Below, piece after piece: positions 1-7,824 of a stretch of 64,000 nt of DNA (positions are counted from its first letter, which is position 1; every line of letters begins with the position of its first letter). The stretch covers positions 124,001-188,000 of the forward strand of contig NZ_CANKXW010000001.1 of assembly GCF_947487805.1 (NCBI RefSeq), given 5' to 3'. Below the pieces are notes generated by a model. That model searched no databases, had not been told where the DNA came from, and saw only the letters and a list, made by a program, of their open reading frames with translations. Origin of the DNA: an uncultured Tateyamaria sp. GTDB lineage: Bacteria > Pseudomonadota > Alphaproteobacteria > Rhodobacterales > Rhodobacteraceae. Position numbers and translations under genes: made by a program.

Positions 1-445
1 TGATCTCCTCCAGCCGGATGCGCATCCGGTCGGGCTGGATGTATTCGGTGCGCAGGAATTCATCGAAATTCTCGTCGATGCGCAACATCAGTTCGCGTTT
101 GAAGGCGGGAAAGTCGGCATGCGGTTTGATCTGGGGGTTCTTCTCCTGCCAGAGCATCCAGGCAAACCAGTCGGTAAAGTAATCCTCGCCCGTGACCGCC
201 TGAAGGGTTTCGGCGATCTGCGGCCCCCTTGACCGGGAAAAGCGCAGCGCGTTGATCAGGCTGGCGGCCACGTCCGGGTTGCCGCGCGTGCGCATCATCT
301 CCATCGCGGCGTTGAACTCGCTGGTGGGTGCCGACAGCGGCGCGCGCATCGCGTCGAGCATCGAAATTTCCTGGGCCAGTGCGGTGCGGGGCAGGGCCAG
401 CCCGGACAGGGCAAGGCCCCCAAAGGCGCGTCGTGACAGATCCAT
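1..445 (-). CDS. DUF3179-type exported protein, N-terminal part (runs off the window)
   Basis: The reading frame on the minus strand begins at an ATG at 445 preceded by AGGAGG with 7 bases spacing, and is open to the window edge, giving 148 residues. The N-terminus has a twin-arginine-like SRRAF followed by a hydrophobic stretch and an Ala-x-Ala cleavage region ending ALAQE, so the protein is probably exported. The following region, with WFAWMLWQ and a terminal RIRLEE, resembles the N-terminal part of Rhodobacteraceae proteins carrying the DUF3179 domain. That domain itself would lie outside the window, so the assignment is by recalled family resemblance. An ATG seven bases upstream, in another frame, is not the start. 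The function of DUF3179 proteins is unknown. Confidence 0.6.
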   Translation of the reverse strand, partial: MDLSRRAFGGLALSGLALPRTALAQEISMLDAMRAPLSAPTSEFNAAMEMMRTRGNPDVAASLINALRFSRSRGPQIAETLQAVTGEDYFTDWFAWMLWQEKNPQIKPHADFPAFKRELMLRIDENFDEFLRTEYIQPDRMRIRLEEI

Positions 446-574
446 GGGTCATCCTCCTGTGCTGCCTATGTGCACCTTAGCGCGTTCACATGCACCCAAC
501 AGACGCGTGAACGCCCGCTTGCATCCCGGATCGTTTTGCCAGAACACTCCGCCCGAAGGAAAAAGGCCAGACCG

Positions 575-1444
575 ATGGACATCCGCGCAATCTTGATGGG
601 GCTGAGTTTTGCGCTGATCTGGTCGTCGGCGTTCACTTCCGCGCGCATCATCGTCACCCATGCCCCGCCGCTGGCGGCGTCCTCGCTGCGGTTCCTGATC
701 GCGGGGATCATCGGGGTCGCGGTGGCGCGGGCGCTGGGCCAGTCGTGGCGTCTGACCCGCGACCAGTGGCGCGCGACGCTGATCTTTGGCCTGTGCCAGA
801 ACGCGATCTATCTGGGCCTGAATTTCGTCGCCATGCAGACCATCGAGGCGTCGCTGGCCTCCATCATCGCGTCCACCATGCCGCTGATGGTGGCCTTTGC
901 CGGGTGGGTCGTGTTCCGCGACCGGCTGCCGCTGCTGGGGGTGGTCGGGCTGGTGCTGGGGATCGGCGGTGTCGTCGTGATCATGTCGGCGCGGCTTGAG
1001 GCCGGTGTCGACGTGCGCGGCATCGCCATGTGCGTGATCGCCGCCGTGGCGTTGACCGTCGCGACCCTGTCGATGCGCACCATGTCGTCGGGGGGCAACC
1101 TGATGATGGTCGTGGGATTGCAGATGTTCGTGGGCGCGGGCGTGCTGGGCGTGGTGTCGGCGCTGACCGAAACGATCCAGGTGACGGTCACGCCCGTTTT
1201 CCTCGTGGCCTTTGCCTATACCGTGCTGGTGCCGGGTCTGGTGGCGACGTGGATCTGGTTTGCGCTGGTGGCGCGGATCGGGCCGACCAAGGCGGCGACA
1301 TTCCACTTTCTCAACCCGTTTTTCGGTGTGGCCATCGCCGCGCTGCTGCTGGGTGAACGTCTGGGCCCGCTGGACGTGATCGGCGTCGTCGTGATTGCGG
1401 CGGGCATTCTTGCGGTGCAATTGTCACGACAGGCCAAAACCTGA
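575..1444 (+). CDS. EamA/DMT-superfamily inner-membrane transporter
   Basis: A 289-residue, almost wholly hydrophobic protein with about ten membrane segments in two repeated halves, the usual layout of EamA (drug/metabolite transporter) permeases. The family exports amino acids, metabolites or drugs across the inner membrane; the substrate cannot be read here. The ATG at 575 (MDIRAILMG) is preferred over an upstream in-frame ATG at 470 because it follows a purine-rich AAGGAAAAAGG and puts the first helix at the N-terminus. The PTKAATFHFLNPFFG segment in the second half is typical of the family. The gene is divergent from the DUF3179-type gene, and a shared promoter probably lies between 446 and 574. 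Confidence 0.85.
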   Translation: MDIRAILMGLSFALIWSSAFTSARIIVTHAPPLAASSLRFLIAGIIGVAVARALGQSWRLTRDQWRATLIFGLCQNAIYLGLNFVAMQTIEASLASIIASTMPLMVAFAGWVVFRDRLPLLGVVGLVLGIGGVVVIMSARLEAGVDVRGIAMCVIAAVALTVATLSMRTMSSGGNLMMVVGLQMFVGAGVLGVVSALTETIQVTVTPVFLVAFAYTVLVPGLVATWIWFALVARIGPTKAATFHFLNPFFGVAIAALLLGERLGPLDVIGVVVIAAGILAVQLSRQAKT

Positions 1445-1517
1445 CGCTGCCCCCTTGCGCGGGCGCGCACGCGCCATATTCTGCCGCGTGATTTCATTCC
1501 AGTACCCGGAGCCGTCG

Positions 1518-1913
1518 ATGCACCGCCGCATGTTCCTTTTGTCTTCTGCCGCGCTGATACCGACCATGGCGCTGTCCTATCCGGCAGAGGTGTTTTCACC
1601 CGCGGTCTGGGATGCGCTGAAACAGACGGACCAGACCGTGATCCTGAACTACCGCGCGTCGTGGTCGCTGACCTGCCAGATCAAGGCCGAACTGATCGAA
1701 GAGGCGCTGGCCGAAAACCCGGCCTATGGGCAGCTGACCTTTGTGGACGTGGATTGGGACACGTTCGGCCAGTCGCAGATGACCCAGCGGTTGCGCGTCG
1801 AACGGCGGTCCACGCTGGTCGTGATGAAGAACGGCACCGAAGTCGCAAGGCTGGTCAACGAACCCTATGCGCGTCGGGTCCGCGCGCTCTTGGACACCGC
1901 GCTTGCCGCCTGA
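1518..1913 (+). CDS. Periplasmic thioredoxin-fold protein with a single active-site Cys (SxxC)
   Basis: A 131-residue protein with an N-terminal signal-like segment (RRMFLLSSAALIP, probably cleaved near ALSYP) and a thioredoxin fold: a strand ILNYRA followed by WSLTC, then FVDVDWD, a LRVERRSTLVVMKNG strand with the cis-Pro position replaced by Ser, and a C-terminal helix. The usual WCxxC is WSLTC (Ser50, Cys53), so the classical dithiol is reduced to one Cys and dithiol disulfide exchange is not expected. It may act as a monothiol or holdase-like protein. The ATG at 1518 is used because the longer frame from 1395 lies inside the previous gene. Its 3' end overlaps the GlxA-like regulator by 47 bases, suggesting cotranscription. 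Confidence 0.65.
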   Translation: MHRRMFLLSSAALIPTMALSYPAEVFSPAVWDALKQTDQTVILNYRASWSLTCQIKAELIEEALAENPAYGQLTFVDVDWDTFGQSQMTQRLRVERRSTLVVMKNGTEVARLVNEPYARRVRALLDTALAA

Positions 1914-2883
1914 GGCCTCCGGGACGCGGCGCTACGCGTTTCTGCTGATCCCCGGCTATTCCCAGCTGGGATTTGCCTGCGCGCTCGAGGCGCTCAGCCT
2001 TGCCAACCTGCACCCTTCCGGCCAGCGGTTCTATGACTGGCGCCTGATCGGCGAGACGGGCGATCCGGTGCCCGCCTACAATGGGGTGACCACGGCGGTG
2101 GACAGCGCGTTGACCGACCTGGACCGGTCCGAGACGCTGGTGGTCTGCGCGGGCAACGAAGCGGCGCGGGGCAGCACGCGCCCGGTGCTGAACTGGCTGC
2201 GCCGCGAGACCCGCAAGGGCATGGATTTCGGCGCCCTGTCGTCGGGCACCTACACGCTGGCGCTGGCCGGGCTCTTGTCGGGCAAGCGGGTCACGACCCA
2301 TTGGGAATACCGCGACGCGCTGATAGAACTGCTGCCCGATGTGATCATTGAATCGAGCCTGTTTTCCGTCGATGGGCGGGTGTTCACGACCGCAGGCGGG
2401 GCCGCGTCCATGGACATGATGCTGGACCGGATCCGCGCGGAATTCGGCACCGATCTGGCAACATGGGTCGCCGACCAGATGGTCTATACCGACCCGCGCG
2501 CGGCCACCCATGGTCAGCGGCTGTCGCGCCGGACCCGGCCCGGCATGGCCCATGGCAAACTGGGCATCGCCTTGCAGATCATGGAAAACAACCTCGAGGA
2601 TCCGCTGCGCCCCGAAGAGATCGCGCAGGTGATCGAGCTGAGCACGCGGCAGCTGGAGCGTCTCTTTGCCAAGCACTTGGGTGTCTCGCCCAAGCGTCAC
2701 TACCTGCAATTGCGGCTGGAAAAGGCACGCGGGCTGCTGCGCCAGACCAGCATGAGCGTCACCGACATCTGCGTGGCCTGCGGGTTCCGGTCGCTGTCGC
2801 ACTTCTCCAAAAGCTACCGCGGCACCTTCGGCCAAAGCCCCGGTCAGGAAAAACGCGGCACCGGGTCCATCTGGCCCACATAA
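1867..2883 (+). CDS. GlxA-family transcriptional regulator (DJ-1/PfpI-like plus AraC HTH)
   Basis: A 338-residue protein. Residues about 20-190 form the amidase-like class I glutaminase/DJ-1 fold (RRYAFLLIPGYSQLGF, then FGALSSGTYTLALAGLL). Residues about 220-325 carry two AraC helix-turn-helix motifs (STRQLERLFAKHLG and DICVACGFRSLSHFSKSYR, ending FGQSP). GlxA-type proteins such as GbdR, CdhR and ArgR activate catabolism of quaternary amines or amino acids. The ATG at 1867 overlaps the preceding gene by 47 bases and no other in-frame start precedes the PfpI domain, so this start is kept. In GlxA regulators the glutaminase-fold domain is usually a ligand-sensing module rather than an enzyme. 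The effector and targets are not visible. Confidence 0.85.
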   Translation: MRVGSARSWTPRLPPEASGTRRYAFLLIPGYSQLGFACALEALSLANLHPSGQRFYDWRLIGETGDPVPAYNGVTTAVDSALTDLDRSETLVVCAGNEAARGSTRPVLNWLRRETRKGMDFGALSSGTYTLALAGLLSGKRVTTHWEYRDALIELLPDVIIESSLFSVDGRVFTTAGGAASMDMMLDRIRAEFGTDLATWVADQMVYTDPRAATHGQRLSRRTRPGMAHGKLGIALQIMENNLEDPLRPEEIAQVIELSTRQLERLFAKHLGVSPKRHYLQLRLEKARGLLRQTSMSVTDICVACGFRSLSHFSKSYRGTFGQSPGQEKRGTGSIWPT

Positions 2884-2941
2884 CCGCAATTGCAACAGCG
2901 CCGGTTGAACGCTATCCAATTGGACATATTGCGAGGATTTC

Positions 2942-4189
2942 ATGAAGTTATTGTTCGTGCACCAGAATATGCCGGGTCAGTACCGCGAACTGATCCAGTG
3001 GCTTGCCGCGCAAGGCGATCACGAGATCGTCTTTCTCACGCAGAAACCGAAACCGCCCGTCTTCGAGGGCGTCCAGACGGTGATCTACAAATCGGCGCAT
3101 GACGCGGGCAAGGATGCGTTCGGCCTGTCCAAGACATGGGAGACCGCGGCCGGCGCGGGGTTTGGCGCGGCAATGGCGCTGCGCAAGATCGTCGAAGGCG
3201 GGTTCACCCCCGACATCGTCATCGGCCATGTCGGCTGGGGCGAGATGACGTTCTTCCGCGAGGTCCTGCCCAAGACGCCCATGATCGGCTTCTTTGAATA
3301 TTTCTATTCGGTGCACGGCGGCCCCGTCGGGTTTGATCCTGAATCCCCGGTCAGCGACCACGCGCCCTTTTTCATGCACGGCCACAACGTGGTGCCGCAC
3401 ATGAACATCGAGGTGGTCGACGTGGGCCACAGCCCGACCGAGTGGCAGCGCAACCGCTTTCCCAAAAGCTTTCACGACAAGATCTATGTGTGTCACGACG
3501 GCATCCGCACCGACAAGCTGAAGCCGAACAAAAAGGCGCAGGTGACGCTGGGGCGGATCGGGCGGCCCCTGACGGTCAAGGACGAGATCGTGACCTTCAT
3601 GGCGCGCAACCTCGAGACCACGCGCGGCTATCACCAGTTCATGCGGGCCATGCCACATCTGCAAAAGGCGCGGCCCAATGCCCGCGTCTTGGTGATTGGC
3701 GGCAATGATGCGTCCTATGGCAAAAAGACCGACCACCCCGGCGGCCTGCGCGGCCAGATGGAAGAAGAGGTGGGCCACCTGCTGGATTGGGAACGGCTGC
3801 ATTTCCTCGGGCAGGTGCCCTACGAGGATTATCAGAGCATCATCCAGATCAGCAGCTGCCATCTCTATCTGACGATGCCGTTCGTGCTGTCCTGGTCGCT
3901 GCTGGAAAGCATGTCGATGGAGGCCACGGTGGTCGCCAGCGACGTGGCCCCCGTGCGCGAGGCGGTCACCCATGGGGAGACCGGGCTGCTGGTCGATTTC
4001 TTTGACCCCGAGGCGATTGCAGCGCAGGTGGCCGACGTGCTGGCGCGGCCCAAGGATTTTGCGCATCTGGGGCCTGCGGCGCGCAAGCATGTGGTCGAGA
4101 CCTATGATTTCAACACCGTGTGCCTGCCCGAACATATCCGGCAGATCAACGCGCTGGTGCCCCAAGACATCCACATCTCGGTGCCTTAG
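2942..4189 (+). CDS. Family 4-type glycosyltransferase (GT-B fold)
   Basis: A 415-residue cytoplasmic protein starting MKLLFVHQNMPGQYR, with an N-terminal Rossmann domain (DIVIGHVGWGE) and a C-terminal GT1/GT4 half containing RGYHQFMRAMPHL, the linker VLVIGGND, and an acceptor region with SWSLLESMSMEATVVASDVAPVRE and GETGLLVD. These are the typical retaining GT4 nucleotide-sugar binding segments (E-x7-E type). It probably adds one sugar to a growing exopolysaccharide unit. It is followed at 4 bases by an SDR epimerase and then a sugar transferase, so the three genes form an operon. Donor and acceptor sugars cannot be told from the sequence. Confidence 0.85.
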   Translation: MKLLFVHQNMPGQYRELIQWLAAQGDHEIVFLTQKPKPPVFEGVQTVIYKSAHDAGKDAFGLSKTWETAAGAGFGAAMALRKIVEGGFTPDIVIGHVGWGEMTFFREVLPKTPMIGFFEYFYSVHGGPVGFDPESPVSDHAPFFMHGHNVVPHMNIEVVDVGHSPTEWQRNRFPKSFHDKIYVCHDGIRTDKLKPNKKAQVTLGRIGRPLTVKDEIVTFMARNLETTRGYHQFMRAMPHLQKARPNARVLVIGGNDASYGKKTDHPGGLRGQMEEEVGHLLDWERLHFLGQVPYEDYQSIIQISSCHLYLTMPFVLSWSLLESMSMEATVVASDVAPVREAVTHGETGLLVDFFDPEAIAAQVADVLARPKDFAHLGPAARKHVVETYDFNTVCLPEHIRQINALVPQDIHISVP

Positions 4190-4192
4190 CCC

Positions 4193-4972
4193 GTGAGCGT
4201 CGTTGTCCTTGGCGCGGGCGGACGATTGGGGCGGTTGATCCGGCCCCGGTCTGCGTGGCCGGCGCGGTGGCTGGACCGGGCACAGGCGGATGTGGCCGAC
4301 CGCCACGCCCTGATGCGCGTCATCGGCGCGGGCGACGTTGTCCTGTGCCTTGCCGGTGTCACGCCGGGTTCTGATCGGGACATGGGAGACAATGTGACCC
4401 TCGCCCGCGCGGTTCTGGACGCAAGCCTGACAGCCCGCGCGGGGCGAGTGTTCCTGTTTTCCACGGCGGCGGTCTATGGCACCCTGCCCGGACCGCTGTG
4501 CGAGGCGGGCAGCGTCGCGCCGCTGTCCGACTATGGCCGCGCGAAATGCGCGATGGAGGACATGGCCGCGGCATATCCACACCCAAGCACCGTCCTGCGC
4601 CTTGGCAATGTGGCAGGCGCGGATGCCATTCTGGGCGGATGGCGCGCAGGCTTTGCGCTGGATGTACTGCCAGAGGGCGGCACCCCGCGGCGCAGCTATA
4701 TCGGCCCCGGTGCGCTGGCCCGTGTTCTGGGCGATCTGACACGCGCGGCGGACCTGCCCGCGACCCTCAACGTCGCCGCGCCGGGCGCCGTGGCGATGGG
4801 GGATCTGCTGGACGCGGCGCATCTCGACTGGACACCGCGCCCCGCGACGGGGAACACGATCGCGAATGTCACCCTCGACATCACGCGATTGGCGCGGTTC
4901 ACTGACTTCCACCCGCTGGACAGTACGGCGGCGGGGATCGTGGCGGACTGGAACGGGGTCGATCACATATGA
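4193..4972 (+). CDS. NAD(P)-dependent sugar epimerase/dehydratase (extended SDR)
   Basis: A 259-residue SDR protein starting with GTG at 4193, three bases after the glycosyltransferase stop. It has the nucleotide-binding GAGGRLGRL near the N-terminus, a VLCLAGVT segment, the catalytic serine in FSTAAVYG and the YGRAK (YxxxK) pair. This is shorter than typical 310-residue NDP-sugar epimerases, with a reduced C-terminal substrate domain. It likely modifies a nucleotide or lipid-linked sugar in the EPS pathway. Its end overlaps the downstream sugar transferase by ATGA, indicating translational coupling. The exact substrate is unknown. Confidence 0.75.
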   Translation: MSVVVLGAGGRLGRLIRPRSAWPARWLDRAQADVADRHALMRVIGAGDVVLCLAGVTPGSDRDMGDNVTLARAVLDASLTARAGRVFLFSTAAVYGTLPGPLCEAGSVAPLSDYGRAKCAMEDMAAAYPHPSTVLRLGNVAGADAILGGWRAGFALDVLPEGGTPRRSYIGPGALARVLGDLTRAADLPATLNVAAPGAVAMGDLLDAAHLDWTPRPATGNTIANVTLDITRLARFTDFHPLDSTAAGIVADWNGVDHI

Positions 4973-5583
4973 CATGGCGCAAGCGCATCTTTGATCTGTT
5001 CTTTGCCAGCCTGCTGGTGGTGATCCTCGGGCCGATCATCCTGTATCTGATCTGGGTGATCTGGCGCAAACAGGGGCGTCCGCTATTCTACGTGGCCGAA
5101 CGGATGAAGACGCCGGATCAGGCGTTCGGGCTGTGGAAATTCCGCACGATGACCGTGGTGGACACGGATGCGGGTGTGTCCGGCGGCGACAAGGATGCGC
5201 GCATCACCCCCATCGGCGCGAAGCTGCGCGCCAAACGGCTGGACGAGTTTCCGCAGCTCTGGAACATCCTGCGCGGGGACCTCTCCTTTGTCGGGCCGCG
5301 CCCGCCCTTGCGCGAATATGTGGAACGGTTTCCCGAGGTCTACGGCGAGGTGCTGAAATCGCGCCCCGGTGTCACGGGGCTGGCCACCATCCGGTTCCAC
5401 AAACACGAAGACCGACTGCTTGCGCGCTGCGCCACGCCCGAGGAAACCGACGATGTCTACACCCGCATCTGCGTCCCGCGCAAAGCCCGGCTGGACCTGA
5501 TCTATGCCCGCAATCAAAGCACCTGCTACGATTTCGACCTGGTGTTCCAGACAATCGGCAACCTGTTTCGGCGGCGGCGATGA
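4969..5583 (+). CDS. Polyprenyl-phosphate sugar-1-phosphate transferase (WcaJ/ExoY-type)
   Basis: A 204-residue initiating glycosyl-phosphate transferase. It has one N-terminal membrane segment (LFDLFFASLLVVILGPIILY, residues about 8-28), then the conserved FRTM block (LWKFRTM), KLRAKRLDEFPQLWNIL and DLSFVGPRP, the hallmark motifs of the PF02397 bacterial sugar transferase domain. It transfers a hexose-1-phosphate from an NDP-sugar to undecaprenyl phosphate at the inner membrane, the first step of EPS or capsule unit assembly. The length matches the short ExoY-like class without the extra four-helix domain. It overlaps the upstream SDR gene by four bases. Confidence 0.9.
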   Translation: MTWRKRIFDLFFASLLVVILGPIILYLIWVIWRKQGRPLFYVAERMKTPDQAFGLWKFRTMTVVDTDAGVSGGDKDARITPIGAKLRAKRLDEFPQLWNILRGDLSFVGPRPPLREYVERFPEVYGEVLKSRPGVTGLATIRFHKHEDRLLARCATPEETDDVYTRICVPRKARLDLIYARNQSTCYDFDLVFQTIGNLFRRRR

Positions 5584-5796
5584 CAGGGGGGCGACGCAGT
5601 GATTCCCTTACCGAATCAGTAAAAGTGTGCAAATACTGTGCGGTGGACAGGGAATTGTCGGGTTTTTAAGCATTTAATCTACTTTTGACGCGTCGATTTT
5701 TTCGAGGACTGGGGGCGTGTCTTAACAAACTGATACAGTCGACGACTATTGCGGGTGCTGCACATACGTGAAGCCCCAGCCGGAACGAGAACAAGA

Positions 5797-7704
5797 ATGT
5801 TGGATTTTTTGAAATCGCTGTCTCGCAGGCAAAAGCGGAATTTGCTGATCGCGATTGACTGCGCGCTTATTCCGATGGCGTTGTTCTTTGCCTTCAGCCT
5901 CCAGTTGTCGACCATCGGCGCGCTCGAGATGACGCGGTCCTATCTGCCGATCCTGCCCTATATGCTCATCGTGTCTGCGGCGCTGTCCATCTGGCTGGGC
6001 ATTTCGTCCACCATGCTGAACGATTACGAGGCCGGGTCGATTGGCCGTACGGCAGTGTTTGCAGCGCTTTTGTCTATGACATCGGTCTTGCTGACCACGG
6101 CGGCGAACATGCCGGTCGCGATGTCGACGCAGATTGTGTTCGGCATCACCTTCTTTGTCTTTTCCATCCTCAGCCGTGCCATCCTGTTGCAGATCGTGCT
6201 GGCGATCTATCGCAGTGGCACGGAACGCTACCGCGTGCTGATCTATGGCGCGGGCACCACGGGCATGCAGCTGGTGTCGGCGCTGCGCAGCCACGAACTG
6301 ATCGAACCCGTGGCCTTTGTCGATGACAATCAGGCGCTGCACGGTGTCAACGTCCTGCGGCTGCCGGTCTATTCCCCCGCACGTATCGCCCAGATCGTGG
6401 CAGAGCAAAAGATCGACCGCGTGCTGTTGGCCATCCCGTCGCAAAGCCATCCCAAGCAGATGCAGATCGCCCGCCGATTGCAGAAAATGGGGCTGGAGGT
6501 GCAGACGCTGCCCTCCTTCTCGCAGCTCATCGGCGAAGAAGCGCTGGTCGAAAAGCTGACACCGGTGAACCCGCGCAGCTTTCTGGGCCGCGACGAGGTC
6601 AACACCAGCCAGGGCGAGCGGGTCGAGGCCTATGCCAGCCGCAATGTCCTGATCTCGGGGGCGGGTGGATCCATCGGGTCGGAACTCAGCCGCCAGGTGC
6701 TGGAATGCCTGCCATCCAAGATTGTGCTTTATGAGCTGAGCGAACTGGCGCTCTACCAGATCCACCACGAATTGCTGCAACTGGCCGAGGGCAGCGATAT
6801 CGAGATCATTCCCCTCTTGGGGTCGGTGACCGATGCGCGGCAAGTGCGCCGCGTGTTGCAGGATCACGAGATCAACGTTGTGCTGCACGCGGCGGCGTAC
6901 AAACACGTGCCACTGGTCGAATACAACCCGCTTGCCGGTCTGGCCAACAACGTGCTGGGCACCCACACCCTCGTGACCGAAGCCGCCGAAGCAGGTGTCG
7001 AGCGGTTCGTACTGATTTCGTCGGACAAGGCCGTGCGCCCGACCAACGTCATGGGTGCGTCCAAACGGCTGGCCGAACTGGTGGTGCAGGACGTGGCGCA
7101 CCGGATCGCGTCGCAGCGCGGCCTCGTGTTCTCCATCGTGCGGTTCGGCAATGTGCTGGGATCATCCGGGTCGGTCGTGCCGCTGTTTCAGGAACAGCTG
7201 CGCCGCGGCGGCCCGCTGACGGTCACGCATCGCGACGTGTCCCGCTATTTCATGACCGTGCAGGAGGCGGTGCACCTGGTGCTGCGCGCCGGGTCCATGG
7301 CCACGGGCGGAGAGGTGTTCGTCCTCGACATGGGCAAGCCGATGCGGATCGAGCAACTGGCCCGGCAAGTGATCGAAAGCGCGGGTTTTTCCGTGCGCGA
7401 CGCGCAAAATCCCGAAGGCGATATCGAGATCGAATTTACCGGTCTGCGTCCCGGCGAAAAAATGACCGAGGAATTGTCCCTGAACGGCGCGCTGATCGGC
7501 ACGGGCCACAAGAAGATTTTCTTTACCATCGAAAAGGGATTGAGTGAGCTGGAGGTTGCCTCCGCGTTGCGCTCCTTGCGCCATGCGCTGGCCAACAGCG
7601 ACGAGGACGCCGCCCGTGAAATCGCGCGGCGTTGGGTCGAAGGATACAACGGCCCCAACACAGAGACCGAAAGCGACCGCGGATTAATCACGCCTGTATC
7701 CTAA
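5797..7704 (+). CDS. Membrane-anchored NDP-sugar 4,6-dehydratase/epimerase (WbpM/CapD/FlaA1 family)
   Basis: A 635-residue protein with four N-terminal membrane helices (residues about 12-125), a CoA-binding-like Rossmann domain (VLIYGAGTTGMQL), and a C-terminal SDR domain starting ISGAGGSIGSEL. The catalytic region SSDKAVRPTNVMGASKR has Met where short SDRs have Tyr, the SMK arrangement of long WbpM-type UDP-GlcNAc 4,6-dehydratases. The ATG at 5797 is chosen over a TTG at 5749 because it places the first helix at the start. It probably makes a 4-keto-6-deoxy sugar for the EPS locus. About 210 bases separate it from the upstream operon, enough for its own promoter. Confidence 0.88.
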   Translation: MLDFLKSLSRRQKRNLLIAIDCALIPMALFFAFSLQLSTIGALEMTRSYLPILPYMLIVSAALSIWLGISSTMLNDYEAGSIGRTAVFAALLSMTSVLLTTAANMPVAMSTQIVFGITFFVFSILSRAILLQIVLAIYRSGTERYRVLIYGAGTTGMQLVSALRSHELIEPVAFVDDNQALHGVNVLRLPVYSPARIAQIVAEQKIDRVLLAIPSQSHPKQMQIARRLQKMGLEVQTLPSFSQLIGEEALVEKLTPVNPRSFLGRDEVNTSQGERVEAYASRNVLISGAGGSIGSELSRQVLECLPSKIVLYELSELALYQIHHELLQLAEGSDIEIIPLLGSVTDARQVRRVLQDHEINVVLHAAAYKHVPLVEYNPLAGLANNVLGTHTLVTEAAEAGVERFVLISSDKAVRPTNVMGASKRLAELVVQDVAHRIASQRGLVFSIVRFGNVLGSSGSVVPLFQEQLRRGGPLTVTHRDVSRYFMTVQEAVHLVLRAGSMATGGEVFVLDMGKPMRIEQLARQVIESAGFSVRDAQNPEGDIEIEFTGLRPGEKMTEELSLNGALIGTGHKKIFFTIEKGLSELEVASALRSLRHALANSDEDAAREIARRWVEGYNGPNTETESDRGLITPVS

Positions 7705-7824
7705 AGGACGCGTTTATGTGCCGGTTCGCCGCATCATCCCGGCTTGTCGTTGATTTGGGACGGGGGGGCGTGGTCTAAACGGCGCAACCAATAAAAATCT
7801 ATTTTGAACCGGACAGTGACAACC

